From Membranipora membranacea (lineage: Eukaryota > Bryozoa > Gymnolaemata > Cheilostomatida > Membraniporidae): a stretch of 64,000 nucleotides of DNA. The stretch is taken from the NCBI GenBank assembly GCA_914767715.1, contig OU612065.1, forward strand, positions 16,864,001 through 16,928,000, given 5' to 3'. The notes under the pieces were generated by a model, which saw nothing but the letters and a program-made list of their open reading frames with translations, was not told the origin of the DNA and ran no database searches. Below are positions 26,001-41,000 of the stretch, piece by piece (position 1 is the first letter of the stretch; each line of letters opens with the position of its first letter). Both the position numbers and the translations under genes were made by a program.

Positions 26001-29000
26001 GAGACATTATTACCCTGCTTGACTCCTATCCTATTTTATAGAGTGTGCCGCCTGATTCAAACACCCTGCAAGCCACTTAAACACTTGACAAGGAATTTAG
26101 CTGTGTTTATTTAGCAAATTTGACTCTTGTAAATAACCATGCCTAAGCTCATGTCTTCCTCCAATTAGCTCATCACCAGGGATTTACTCAGATGCTAGTA
26201 AATATTTGGGTATTTATAACTCTCAGTAAATGATCCCTATGTTTGGCTCAGTTGAGGGTCAGCGGGATATTTTTAGGAAAAGCCGAAGATGATACCTTGA
26301 AGTCATAGATCAATCTTGCCCAGGTACAACGAGATGTGTACAGCCCAATAAATGCATCTGATAAGTAATCCTAAGCTAATGCACTGCAATCTAAAATGTC
26401 TCCAACAAGCTAATTGTAGACCACAGGCATTTGTCATAGATAGTAATTTTGAGGGGCAGTGATTTCATTTCAAAGATAGGAATATTTTGACCAGCCTGAG
26501 CTTCAGATTACAGAGCTTTAGATTGCTGACCAAATCAGCTTGACAGTGACTGTGTCTGACAATGACTGTGGGTATGTATGACAGTGACACTGTGATGAGA
26601 GTGAAATCTTACCTAGTCTGTTAATTCCGATGTCTTCAAGGTCTTCCCATGAAAGTTCAACAACACTTTCCAGTGTTTCGTAATGCTGATGAGCCAGAGT
26701 TTCATAGTACAAATCCAGTCCCAGGCACTGTAGCCAATCTAGTACTGAACTCTGATGGATAAACACAACAAAAGGCTCATAAATTAAGTCTGATTACTTC
26801 CATTCTAAACGATAGGAAATCAAGTAAAACAAGATTTCTCCAATCTCTGACAGCCTGTTTGCAATTTTCTGACACTTTCACTGCCCTGGATAAGGTGGAT
26901 TTTTAATTGGTGACAGATTGTATTGCAGGATTACTACAGTATTTTTTAATGTTACGGCTGTGGGCTAGTATAGTACATCAGAAAGAGACAGATGGTCCTG
27001 TCAAGTCAACTTAATACAAGCTGTGGCCATTAATAAAGTGTCCTTAGGACAATAGCTTAGTGCAGGTTTTTGCACAAACATTCTGGTTGAGGAAAGGTTC
27101 ACCTGCATATCGAATTCTCAAGATAGCCACTTTTGCAAACTGTCTGTGTGGCAGTGTCAGATAACAGGACAGATGTTGCAGGTTGTGCCACTGTGCAAAC
27201 TGACCACCGCAATGATTACTGGGTAATGAAGTTAGATAATGACCAAAAATACACCTGCAAGATTGTGACAATCATGTAATATCCTGCAGCTATGCTCTGA
27301 TCATCAAAGTCAACTCTACCAGGCTACTTTGATGAAGAGGCAAACTACAGGGTATTTCCCTTCGGAGCGAAGCGGCAGTGGAAACATGACAAGCATACTC
27401 ATGATTTGTTCCTGGGGACATGCCAGCTGATTATAGCCTTAGTTATGTCACCCTCATAAGTAAGAAGGAATTTTAATCCCTTACCGGCATGAAATCTGGA
27501 ATGCCATCATGAATGTTTAGTTTTCCAAGCTCCCGTTTCAATTTCTTCCTGTGTCCTGGTTTAGTGATTCCTATCGCCGTCAAATCCTAGAGAAAATAAG
27601 AGACATGCGAGTCAAGATAATAACACTGATGCTCATCTTATACACCATTGAAATTATTGAGGCCACTCGATTTCGAAATGTGTCATTTCAATGAAGTTAT
27701 GATGATTTGCAGTAAGAAAACTTTGCCTTCGGGCTCAAATAACAAGTCTCCTGTCATCGATGAAAGAAGAGATACAACTCAAAACTGTGCCAGACAAATA
27801 TCTGATGATTGTTTGATATCAACAGCATTTCTATGACTCTTTTGTTGAAGCTAGGAATAATGTCTTCGAATCTCATTTGAGATCCTTAATGACTTTCGGT
27901 AGTTGTTGGGAGGTGTCTTCTTTTTCAATGATTGGCTCACCCAGATACTAAGTGAATCCATCTTATAAATTTGGGATGATCAAAAATCTATCATGCTGTT
28001 CAGATCATTAAGAATTATTGCAGCGACTTTCAATTTGTCTTTAAATTGGCAATTCTCCATCATGTGGAAACAATAATAGCAAAGATTATAAATAAAGTCA
28101 TTGATAATAGAGCTTTTAAAGTCTTGAACGGTTCCAAGTTTATGCCCATTAAATTCACTTTTATTATGAAGCTAGACTTGGATTGGGCGATTTATTTGGT
28201 TGGATAGTCACAACCCAAAACACAAGCCATTTTCAAATCCAGGGTATTATAAATAAAAGCAAAATAAAATTCTACTCTTAGGTAAAAGTCTAATGTAGTG
28301 ACTCCTTTTAATAATAGCCCGAATTTCAATTGTTCCAACACAACATCAACGCTCTGCTATTGACAAATCATCAAACTAACTGTGAAATGAGAATTCATTT
28401 TCATCGACCTCGTTTGAGTGCTTTCAAATGAAAGCTTTGTTGAAAAAGTCACTCCAAAAGCTAGTTACTCAAAAAGGTGAAAAAAGAGCGCCAGCCTTTT
28501 GAAACAGTGGGTCTGGTTTTCTGTTTACTTAGTGAATCAAAGGAACACAAAACAAAGTTAATGGTTGGGTTTGTTATCAATTGACACTCAGTCATCCCAA
28601 AATAGACAAACATTCGCTTAAAATGACCAGTTGACAGTTTTTCTGAATCAACCTCCACTGGATAACTTTAGTGTCACAGGTGAATTAGGTGTTGCAATGC
28701 ATTTACGAAGGTTTAGTTTAACCAGGCAAACATTAAAATCAGATAAATGAAAGCTGAGAGGTGAAATTGAACCCTCACTCACCTCTGGAGTCATTCTCGA
28801 CATGGTTGGCATATCATATCCTGCTTGAACGAAGTTCTCAAAATACAGTTCAAATCTCAGATCACAGAGCCAAGTGAAGATAATATCGGCTTCCTAAAAA
28901 CGAGAAGAGATAAAACAACCAGTGAAAATAATGTCTTATCTCAAACCCCTGCCAAGTTGTGAAATGGATAACGGACTTGGAAACCTTAGCATGCTATCAT

Positions 29001-32000
29001 ACTTTCCAAAGGCAAGGAAGCAGAGCTTTAGATATAACTACCCCCAAGTCTCAATTTAAACAGCTGCAAAACACACAAAGCTTTAGGAAAAACTTTGAAT
29101 TTATCACTATACTAATAGTTTTAGTTTCATGATAACAAATCCCTTTTTGTATCCACCACAGCTCAAACAAAGCGCTTATGATGTAAGGGAATGATATCAA
29201 GATTATGTTCCCATTAATGCAGGTATTGAAATTGTGCAACAAAAAGCCTATCCTATGAGCAATGAGTGGTTACAGGCTACACATCCCTGGTAATCCTTTT
29301 CAGACTCATCATCAAAACTAATTGTCCACAAATAAAACCATGAGAAAAATAAAACATGGGACCTTGGCCTTCCTCCACCGCAGGGTTATTTTTAGTTTTT
29401 CTGTTCCTTCTCACAATATACTATTTTCATGTTGGTTTGTACTTTTATCCCATGTGGCCCTCTCAAAAAACCTTCACAATGAAAGGACGTAGTAGCTAAT
29501 CGTCTCAAATTTTACAATCTACGCAAGATAAAGATTTTTCTGTCCAAGGGAATAAAAAGAAACAAAGTAACTGTCAAATTTATAACAGATGATCTACTCA
29601 CCGACATGCCCCTTTGATATAGCTCAGCCACATTGACATTACTAGAGAAGCCCCCCTCGTCTAGGATATCCAGTGATCCCACACTTGAGCTAGAACTTTG
29701 ACTGTGGAAACTCTGCCTGGATAGCGCTGCCGATGACTCATAGCTGTGTCTGCTGTCACCAGGAAAGCTGCCGTGTCCCGACAACCTCTGAGGGTAGTTA
29801 CTCACTATGACGTTAGCATTGATTGCTTGAGGTTGAGACTGTGGGTAGGGATGCTGGAAAAAAAGGAAAAAGCTGTTGAATTACTTATTTACATATAACA
29901 ATGATTCAACCATTTATAACTTGATGAAATCAAATATTGGTTGGCAAATGTTGGTAAAGCCACAGGGCTCAAATTATGAAAATCAGATAAACATAATTCA
30001 AGGTGTGCTGATGACAAATTGATTAATTATTCATGCAGGCTGTTGTTGGTGGAGTCTCTCTGCCCTGCTCAGTAAGTGTCATATGCCACTCAATCAACTC
30101 GAGAACTGTTGCTTGAGCTGCTCTCCGCTTTTACCTCCAATTTGCTATACACAATGATGTGTGATGCTATCTGACTTTGGGGAATAGGTGGAATGGTGCA
30201 CAGATTTTTGAGGGAGCCATGACACGTTCTTGAAATATTTGCGAGAGTTGTTGATGTGGTTGATTAGCATGAAGAGGCATATGATTATTGGGTTAGAGAG
30301 ACTTGGGCTATGAGAAGTACGTTTGCCCTCGTGACACTATTCTAATGGGGTAACTTCATGTAATCATGGCACCAGGCTGATGACGCAGACAACAATCTGA
30401 ATTCCTAGACCCCTCTCAACCCCAATGTCTTTGTGATAGGAAAATACTCAGTTGTTATATTGGTGATTCACAAGTTATTAAGTGCAACAAATATCACTGT
30501 ACTTCACCCCCAGGGTATCCAACAGCCCAAAAATGTGATCTTTCGACCCTCAAAGTACAATTTATTAACCAGTTAAGAAACAACAAGTGCAAGACAAATT
30601 TTAATTTAGTACATTGTCTGTCCCTAAGGGAGTTCCAGGTCCCTAAAATTTAAATTGCCACTTGCGAGGTTTTAATCAGTGTCGCAGATCCAAGTATTCA
30701 CACCTATGTAATATTGGGCAATCTCAGTAATTCAGGGGTATAGGGGTCTTATCACGGCCCCAATTGAGCCCTTATCTTTCAAATGCCACAATCTCGTTTA
30801 CCTTTTGCAAACCAACATCACTCAAAGCTGGGATAAGCAAGGAAAGGGTTATTGTTAGTCAAAAGTGGATTGCTAGAATCGGATTAGGGCAATTCTAGCT
30901 TGAGTTAGCAATTAGGGACTCTGGCGCAAATCGCTGATCAAATCAATCGATTAGTTACATCATGGTTGGTGCCACTTAGGCTGCTTGCATGACCTGTGAT
31001 GGATCTCAAAACCCCATTGGCATCATTTATCATGCTTCACAGAATGGTGATTAAAATTTTCCAGTATCTCAAATATAGACACAAGATTGCCATTCAAATC
31101 ATCCTTTCATGAAGCATTGCTCTAGGTATTCAGCGAACAACTGAAATGTCATCAAAGTGTGTTCTGACATTTGATAGGATCAAATTCTGACAGTCTGATT
31201 TGAAAATTTTCCTATCATTGCCTCAGAGCTGCATTTATCTGCCCTGCGATCAGCTGTATTGCAGAGTTGACACAAATCAAGGACCTGCCAACTGCCAGCC
31301 TCTAATTTAAATACGGCATAAATTCATTTATAATGATAATGCCAACTAAAGTTTCTGCATAAATAGGGATAAGTTCTCTATCGGTGTCTAACTGAATGTT
31401 TCCTGATATAAGCAGATGAACAACCTACTTTCACTTGAGAAACTGACATTATTTTTAATTTACTGCATAAAAAAATCATTAGTTCTCTGCTAGTTAAGAG
31501 GTTGGGTTGCAGTAATTATTTGTGCCTTTGTTCTGCCTCAAGATAAAAACACATGGGTTATTAAAATGTCAATTCACAAACAAGCTGCTCTCGGTTTTTA
31601 GCAGGCTTTGAACTTTGAATTCAAAGATCCCAGTTCTCCCGCCTCAAGCTTTCCAAGCCACAATATCAGTGATGCAGTGTACAGTGTCAGGTGCAGGCAA
31701 TTAAAAGTATTCATTTGGGCCGGTATTAATAGGGAGCAGCTTGCTGCTTATTGTGCTGGCTGCGCTCTGTTTATGATTTTTAAGGACCATTGTTTGTTGA
31801 TTTTTGTCTACGGCAATCAGGAGTAAGAGGGGCAGAGCAGATGAGATTGGGCTGCCGTCGAAGAAATCTCGAATTATACTTATCCTGGCTAATGAGAGCC
31901 GTACTGGACTACAAATACTCACCCTGCTATCATTGCTAGTAGAGCTATTTCTACTGCAGGTTGAGATTCTGTTTTCTGGTATAACTGCCATCTCGCTGGC

Positions 32001-35000
32001 TCTGTATGAGGGGCTGGGTGGTGGATAGTGAAACCCTCCATTCGTGTTACACGCATCTACAAGTAAAAAAAGTTTACATATGAGAAAAGCGATGTGGACA
32101 GAAACATGACTAATTTTACGCAAGAGTGCAACAAGCACTGGGGCAGCGAGAAGGTCAAATTGGTCAACCGATTCACTAATTTCTTACTGCTGAGCAAATA
32201 TAAGTATTAGTTACTTACTTATAATGCTCAGACTTTGTAAAGTATTAGGTAATGTAACGCAATGATGGTTGGTAAAAGAAATCATGTAAACAATGCCGTG
32301 TTTGCAAACATTGGCTTTTTGTGTCACAGGCGTTGGCAGCATATCAAAACAGTCAACTAGTGCAGGCGCCTTGCTGCCGCACAGCCATGGTTTGGCTTAG
32401 ATTCAGTGCCGCGTAATACTGACATGTAGATTAAGTTTAATCAGAGTTGTTTCGGGGCGTGTAATTTTTCTGCAATTGGCCAAGATTGTGGTATACAGAT
32501 TATAAGTATGCATGAACATGGCAGATTGCCATTAAACTAATCCTGCATCTTTATCTGCTATGATCTGGGTTCATAAGAACAGCAAACTACACCAGCCAGC
32601 CGATGTAGACTCACCCATTTGTTGGGCAATTTAGCAGGATTGAAATAAATCTTAATTTTAATGGCTCAGAGGATAACACAAAGATAACAGGCTATTTATT
32701 ACCTCCCTGCCATAACCAATGCGCCTATTTGTCATTTTTCATATGGGTAACTTTCAAGTCAGCGTTATGGTTCAAGGAACCACTAGCGGTAACAGCTTGG
32801 TTTGGTGTTTTTTTTTGCAGATTATAATAATATGTTGCTGGAAGCCAGCTGGGTTTGACAGTTCAATCCATTACTGTGGTTTCTGCGAGACCACATTCAT
32901 AAACATAAGAGTCCTTGGAATATGGTACTTTTCATCCTAATTATGCTTAGTAGATGGCTTTTATTGGTTGTTTGTGTCACCTTACAATCCTTATTTCATC
33001 TGAAACCCATTTTAACTGGCTGCACAAACAAGGAAAAATTGTTATCAAAACTCTTCAAGATTTTCCTGATCGATTTACAATGCTTATTTTGCTTCTGTAA
33101 CAAAAAGTTTCCTCAAAATTTGTTCTAGATCAGAATCCATATTTGCACATCTGAGATTCTGTTATTGGCATTTCGGTGTCCAATCCAAATATAAGACGCA
33201 AGGCAAATTTGCCAAAAGTTCTAATAATAAAAACCGGAGATTGATAAAAGCATAAGCTGTGATTTCTACCCAGATGACATCTAGTTTATTTTATGCACCT
33301 GTGTTATAGCCTTCAGTGTGTGTCAGTTGTTAATGAAAAAGTGTTTTTACACTGTAATATAAGCACTCCTAAACACTCAGCGAGAACACTGACACAAATT
33401 ATTTTCATCTGTTTAGGTAGGCTATACAGTGTAACAGTATACACAGTCATGACCTGTACAAAGAGCAGCAAGTCTACGTCACTAAAATCTCGATGAAATG
33501 GTTTCATCTTGCTGGCACTTGAATTATCCATTGTCTTTATGTAGACTGTATGTTGTTTTTCTATATCCGAGAGATGTTTATAACATGTTTATGCAACACA
33601 AGCTGTCATTTTATGAATCAAAATTGGCCACCAGTTGTAAGTGGAGAGCATTGTTTTGACAAATATTTGATCACTTTCAGTGAATCTTTAAACAAACAGT
33701 ACTATTGCGAAATTAGGTTTTCCCTGTTGACGATTAAAACACACAACTGACACGTAAATAGGACTTCCATACAATAACAAAATTGTGTCAACAGATCGAA
33801 AAGCCTCCCAAGTACTGTTGACAGTGGAAATATTTCAATTTAGATCTCATATTGTTGTGCTGTTTAGTGTTTAGTCCTCCATGGATTTATGGAGAATGTC
33901 GAAAAAGGTGTGAAGACCTGAGCAGTACCTGAGTTTAGAGACTTGGCAATATTCTAATGTATATATGGCAAGCTTTCTCTACGCTTTATTAAACCTCAAT
34001 CCTAAATGTTTCCGAGCCCCTCAGTGGATTTCGGTTATGCGCAATTACATTAAACCCTTCAATGTTGTGCTAAATCACTCTAGAAGATTTTTCCAGCTCC
34101 AACCCCGGTCTTGTAGTTTATCTGTGTCTTAGAAAGAAGCTGCCTGTGTTTGTAGTGCTCCAAAGTATAATGAAGTATCATGTTGTACAGATATGATGAT
34201 GTCTCTTCACTGAGCAATCTGGATTTACAGTTTTTCTTGTGTGAAGTTTTTAAGAACCGACTTACCTAATATAAAGAGTGAACTTTTCTCGGCTGAAGAA
34301 ACTTCAACCCCGGTCAGTGCAAATTTCATTTTGTCGTCTCAGTGTGTTGTGTGTGTTTCAAATTATAATAATAGCATCCGAAAGAAGTCAGATAGTCGTA
34401 ACATGTAAAGTATTATATATCCGCTGTTAGTCCATTGATAAGCAGTTTACTACTTCAAAAGTTCTAGGATCTTGCTCCCAAATAAAATTATTTTATCTTA
34501 TATCAGTGGATTTGCACTTCTGATCACATGCAGTTGTTGTTATCAAATGCTTGTGGCGCGGATAATAGCATAGTACCATACACACAAGAGTGGGAACAAC
34601 TGCCAAAATGGGCGGAGCTTAGCTAATGACTGCAGCCGTAGTATCAGGATTTAGAAATGAGTAAGTACCCTTATGGCTTTGAAGTTTTCCTTTATAATAG
34701 ATTGGTGTATCACTCAATATTGGAAACTGAAAGCAAAAAGATCTTGTAGTATGAAAATAGCACTGGCTAGTGAATTTAATAAATTAGCTCATGATGTTGA
34801 CACTGCAAATGGCGTGAGCAATAACTTGACATCTTGCCATGAGTTTGAATTAATTTGTTATTTTGATTATACCCTATAATCTTTCTTATTACCTAGCTGA
34901 GTAATAACTAAAATCGAAATTGTCTCTTATGAAGAACATACAGAGAGACAACATATATTATTCCACTTCATAAACAATTTCTCTGTCGTCATAGATTTCA

Positions 35001-38000
35001 AGTTCAATGTGACAAAACAGATCTGGTGTACCAAAAAAATTTCTTTTGAAAATGAATTGGGCTACAATATGGGCTGCTTTAAATTGCAATACTTTGCGGT
35101 CAGGGTTATGGACAGTTTACCACAGTTGGTCCCTTACTAAACCAACTGCGTTTATGTATCTCAGGCTGTCACTTTACCATCTATTTACGTAGGCAGGACC
35201 CTTTTATAGTCTTTTGTGGTTTGATATTTTTGACAGCTTGAAGTTTGTTTTTGCTGTAATAAATTAGATCAAGCTGTTTGTAGTGAACATTTCATCAAAG
35301 ATTAAATATACATTGATTTCATTCATAAATCGTGTTTATCACTCTATATTTCTGACGGTATATTTATTTCTGTGAAATAGTTGTCTCATTAGTATCAAGT
35401 TTTGGCAACAACTCAATTTCAACATGCAAAATACTCCGCTTTGGCATTATAAAGAACATATCTGTTAATTTGACCCTGGATAACATAATCACAGAGTTAT
35501 TGCTGATCAGATATATGTTTGATGTCATTGTTTTTTGTTATCGTGTCCATTTATTTATCAAATCCACAACTGTTGTCATGGCTTTTAATTTAAACTCCAG
35601 AGAATCTGTGCCTCTATCTGTGGAATAGTACACTCATCATGATATTGATAGTCATATCAGATTCTCAAGCTAGAGGGACATGAGAACTATGTTATTTCTC
35701 ACAAACCAGATATGAAGAGATTAGCTTTTGCAAGAAATAACATGTAGGCCTAGTGAATTCTCCAACAAGTGAGCCTGTTGAGATCAGGAAATATATATAT
35801 ATATATTACGTATGCTAGCGTTGAGAAGTTCCGACAATATTCAATCTTACTATATGATTATATATGACTAGAGGAGGGAAATAGTATCAAGGGGCATGCA
35901 GATCATTCTGTTTCTGCTAAGGTTTTATCCTGCAACCATGAGTCTCTTCCGCTCTCTAGCTTAGCTAAAATTGTCACAAGCCTGATAAGGAATACCCAGT
36001 TTTACACACAAGTAGTAAAGTCAATGTTTGGGTAGCGTAAATGACTTGCAGTGCTTTGCCAAATATCAGATTTGTTTACAGAGCCAGTAATGTACTCTGG
36101 TATGATTGTGTAAGTGCTGACATAAGAGCACCCAAGGTAAGCTCTCATCCCCCACTCACAGACTAAACTGTTGATGGGGATTCATGGAACGATAAGCAGA
36201 TTTCTATTTTGCCCATCAGTAATACAAATCAATGTACAGTTCTGGAATCTGTTTGCTTTATCAAATGTCAGTCTGTGTTATCCCTGACGTAATGGCAACC
36301 TAAGTGGATGGCTTGATGATGACAGATATTCTTAAAAACAGCAGGTCCCGATTGGTTGATGAGTTTGACCTAGCTGCTGGGTTACACCCCATTGGTTGGT
36401 TTACATGACCTAGGTCCTAGAATCTACTGGGTAAGTTAAATAGAGGATTTGACACCATTTCACATTAATCCCTCGCTCATATCCCACTCACGCACTAAGT
36501 AGGGTGCACGGCGGAAATGAAAAGTTCATTACCAGATGATGAACCTCTTGGCGGAAGCACTACACATCGTTATTTACACATCCTGACTGCATGTGAATCA
36601 TTGTTAGCTAAAATATTTTGATTCGTTATATAAGTGCTGCATGTTACCCACTGTACCTACTCAGGTGCAGTAGTGCTTGGTTCGCAAGCAATTTTCTCCA
36701 GCCAAGCGGCAGTTAAATTGAAAGTTTATGGCGAAGCTCTTCGCAACAGTTCACATTGCAAAGCGAACTCAATTTGTCTCTTGGCCATTACAAAACATAA
36801 GTGGCTATTTATACCTAGAAGGAGTATTTATAGTCTGGCCAGACAATTGTGGCCGGATGCTGCGCTAATATTGATATCTAGACAAATTTCTAACCTCTAT
36901 CCTGTCGCTCTCTATAATTACCATGGAGATGCAAGATCAGAGTCAAGAGGCCTTTGTCTATCCACTATTGAGCTACTTATAAAGTCTAGGAACAGGAATT
37001 GGTGGAGCTGTAACCAAGGCAAACCAAAGGAAGCAAAAACCATAACAAAACAACAATATAGCCAACCACAAGACGGGTGATCTATCATCATAATTTTGAA
37101 CAAATTGTCATGATTAAAAAATAATGAAATGCAGTGATTGATGGTAAATCATTATTTTCAAGACATGTCATGCGTCAAGCATTGTTATCATTGATGGTTG
37201 GGCATCAGAAGCATCCAATTTTTTTTTAGAAATTTGCTGCAGGGCAGCGTTGTTCAACAGGTAAGAGAGAAAATCATAGTCATACATGATTGCTGCATGA
37301 TTGTTTACTGTCAGTCGAGCAAAAACCACCTACACTGTGAATCTTGTTTTGATTCAGCCAACCAATGAGTTCATTGAGGCAACAGCTTGATGAATGGTTG
37401 ATGAATTGCCAAAGCCAACATATAATAGATGGTATAATTCACCAGTGCTATTGTTTGTGGGTAGGTGGTTAGACCGCAAAGACAAGTGCAAGGAAATGGG
37501 AAAAAATGTGCACTTTGATTAGGTCTGTGCTGAGACTTTACACCATTGGGAGTATCCCCCCTTATGTTGGAACAAAATCCTTGGGGGTCGTCATTGTGTT
37601 GAGAGGGATAGGATGAAAACAAGCCCTAATCTAACAGTAGGTGCACTCATGACCATTACCTTGAGGGGTAGCAGTGGCAGAATTGTTGGACGGTAATCGT
37701 ACAGTGGGGGAAGTGAGATCAGAGTTAGCTAGGCTAGTCGAGCTGTACCAGGGTCGGGAGGTCTCGGGTAGCATTCCAGCACCAGCCCCTTGGGGACCGA
37801 CGCCAGCATCCAGTGATCCAGCTAAATGGCAAGAAATACAAGAAGATAATCTCATGCAAAGTCATATTCAATCAGCGGAAAAACCATAATAATCATAGCA
37901 ATCATATATGATATCTGGAGTCTTACCGGGCAACAGAAAATGAAATAAATGTGAGTAAGTTTGGGTCTGAACTCATGTCTCCAAGCCTTGCCTACAGCTA

Positions 38001-41000
38001 ATAGCGCTTATAAAATAGGCTGTCTGACTTATACAAAACAAGGCGAGCATGAAACTCCATGACAAGCCCGTGCGAAAGGCATTCTGGAATGTTTCTAGTA
38101 TTTATTATGAAGTGAGATTAGGGTTGGTCACTGGTCAACCAGGGAGGGTTCATTATTTAGCTAAAGAAGGCCAATGTTGAATCAACATTCAGGTCAGGGT
38201 CATCATTAATTATCCATTGCTGACCCCTTGAGACAGCTGTATAACTGTAATCAAACTAATTTAGTTTAATAGATGGCTCACGGATCCAATTAATGACATC
38301 CTAGATGGACCATATTGAATATGGGTGATTCAAGGGTCATGATTTGTCTATTCTCCTAACTGTATATAATAGATGTCATCACATCCGAAACAATGGGCGA
38401 AGCAAGGTGGGCTAAAACAGGTAACCAATTAATTCTATGCTTATCAAATCACTCGAGGCAAAGAAAAATTGGAAGCAGAGAGATGTCAAGATTCAAATAG
38501 AAAACCAATCAATCTGTTTGAAATTTCGTGACAGGTAGTGGTGGCTATTTGGCTAATTACTGCTTCTACTTCTATTCAACTACCGGACAAAGAATATTAA
38601 TCAAGATCAGCAGGAATTACAATGTATGGGGCCATGCCTACTGTAATTTTGCACAAGACCCTTCAATCAGACGAAATCAATCTATCAACAAATTGATGGG
38701 GTCTAGCTATCCTTGACTCGTTAAACATCCGCTGTATTTTAAAACATCACAGAGTAAGGATGCTTCCTATCTCTGTGAATTCACTGTGAATTCTTGTGAT
38801 TCTAATCTAACACAAAGTCAATGAAACCTGAATTTATATGTGATATTCATGTAGGTCAGCTGTTACAGATGTGATGCTATGACAGGCTAATTAGCTATGG
38901 AATCATCAAATTGATCTTCTATAGTTATTACAAATTGACACAAGTCAGCAGCTGGCTCCGACAGCAGCATATCAGTGGAAGTCGATGCTCTGCCAGTTTA
39001 GACTAAGTAAGCTGTTATCAACTTACATCTAGAAGGCCTGTCGAGTACTGCTACGCAATTAGAAGGAAAATTACCAACTGTCGATTTGCGTCCATCTCTA
39101 ACGACGAACCCTCGCCAAACTCCATTAGGTTTCTGGTCAATTACCTGCAACAAATAAGAAGAGAAAATATTGGCTCTGGACTAGAATAACATTTGAGAAG
39201 CCTATAGGATGAAGGTAAAGTTCACATTTTGGAAGCCTTATCTTATTTAGAGAGTGCTAACTGCATGTCTTTGAACTCTCAAATGTGGACAGGACCGATA
39301 TAATATCGGTCATACAAGCAAAGATAGGACTGCTGATAATGAGGCAACTTTCTTCTTATACCGATAAAAAGTTGAATGTTCCTATTGCACAAATAAAGTT
39401 AAGCCTGTTGCATAAGTGACAAACACAACCACAGCTTTGTTTCAGCAATGCAATTACCTTAGATTACCTTATACGCAATTATCACCCTTTCACAAAAATT
39501 GGATTTTTTTATTGAGTACAGAGAGCCCTTTGTTTTACCAGCCAGGGCCCATTGTGTTTACGATTTGAATGACTCAGATACTGACTTTTGTCTATCCAGG
39601 TCGCAAAAGAATTTGTAATAAATGAGTCAGACATGTTAACAATCTCATTCTCTTGTCTTGAGGGGGTATGAAATCACCAATGCTGACAGCTTTGGCTGCA
39701 CGCAATGAACGATAGAAGACCCCGTTTCGAGTTGGCTGAGTCATAACAAATATACATAACACGTTGAATATTTACTAAAAAGTGAGTGGTGGTGCCGATC
39801 TTTACCCCTCTTGAGACCAATCATATTGTATATTTTCGGCTATACAGTCATGCTGGGCTCTCACTTCAAAGTACTCATTTCCGATCACTATGGTTCCATG
39901 TGTCGAAGTGCAGTTTGTAATTATTGCACAACAAAAACATTGAGTAGTATTTCTAATCTAGGGACAATTAGTACCCAAATTTTATGACCTCTTACTCTCG
40001 GTACATCAAAGTTCAAGGCCTATGAAATTGGCCCGATAATACTGCCACTGTGTTGATATTAAATTGCTTAGCACTGAACTACAGGGATAAGTGGGGCTCA
40101 AGGCATCTAGGGGTCTAGGACTTCAAGAGCTTGATCTCTATTATCAGTAATAAATCAGTTACGTGTCTAAATCTGTAGTCTAGAGACTCTCAAACCCAGC
40201 TCTGTGTATAGAGAGTTTGCAGAGAGTGTCAACAAGCAAAAGCTTGCAGGACGACATACCCAGCGCCACTGAGAGAAAGGGGTGTAGCTTAGCCAGCAAC
40301 GCCATATTGCAAATTTATGCAGTATAAAATGTATAACATGTTATCACCGAAGCATATATTTGTGATATTTTGCTCGAAGCTATGATAACCTAACCCCCAC
40401 CTTTGCAAGCCCGAGCAAACTACTGAGCAGAGTAAACACCCCTGGCTGTCACTGAGATACGACAGGCACCAGCTTATCAGTTTGTGACTTGGCAGGATAA
40501 TCCCTAAGCTGCGTTGCACCTTATCACTGTTATTTTGAGCTGGGGGTTAAATAGTTATCTGATCGATGTGCACTATACTGCGCTGACAGCTGAGCGTTGA
40601 TAGAGTCCCATTTTTCTCAGCAAGGTTTAGACACAAAGCAAGCAAGCACACAAATGTACATTTTGGGTTGGCCCGTCATCCAGTCATTTTTGAAACTCCA
40701 TCTGTTTTCTCCTAGTCACACAGTCAACCCCACCCTGATAAAAAAATTGATAAAATTTTAAGTTTTTAATCCCGGATTTACCGTTGCTCAATGAGCTGCG
40801 TTATGAATTTGGTCACTTGAGTTCCGTCGGTCATGGTTGACATCGTAAGCAAAAAAAGCAGGTGTCACAAGTTATGACTGAATTTAGGTTTATCTAGAAC
40901 AGCTTAGAAGCCTGTGCCTTGGATGTCCACCAACACAAATCTCGCCAGCTACCAGTCTGTTGGCATTAATTGTTGTTTTATTTTTGTCTTGTTCAGCTAT

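Noticed and set aside
31701-32138. A 145-codon minus-strand frame as a separate protein
   Set aside because: Its middle part is caskin exon 12 (31923-32056); the rest is read-through into flanking introns past good splice sites.
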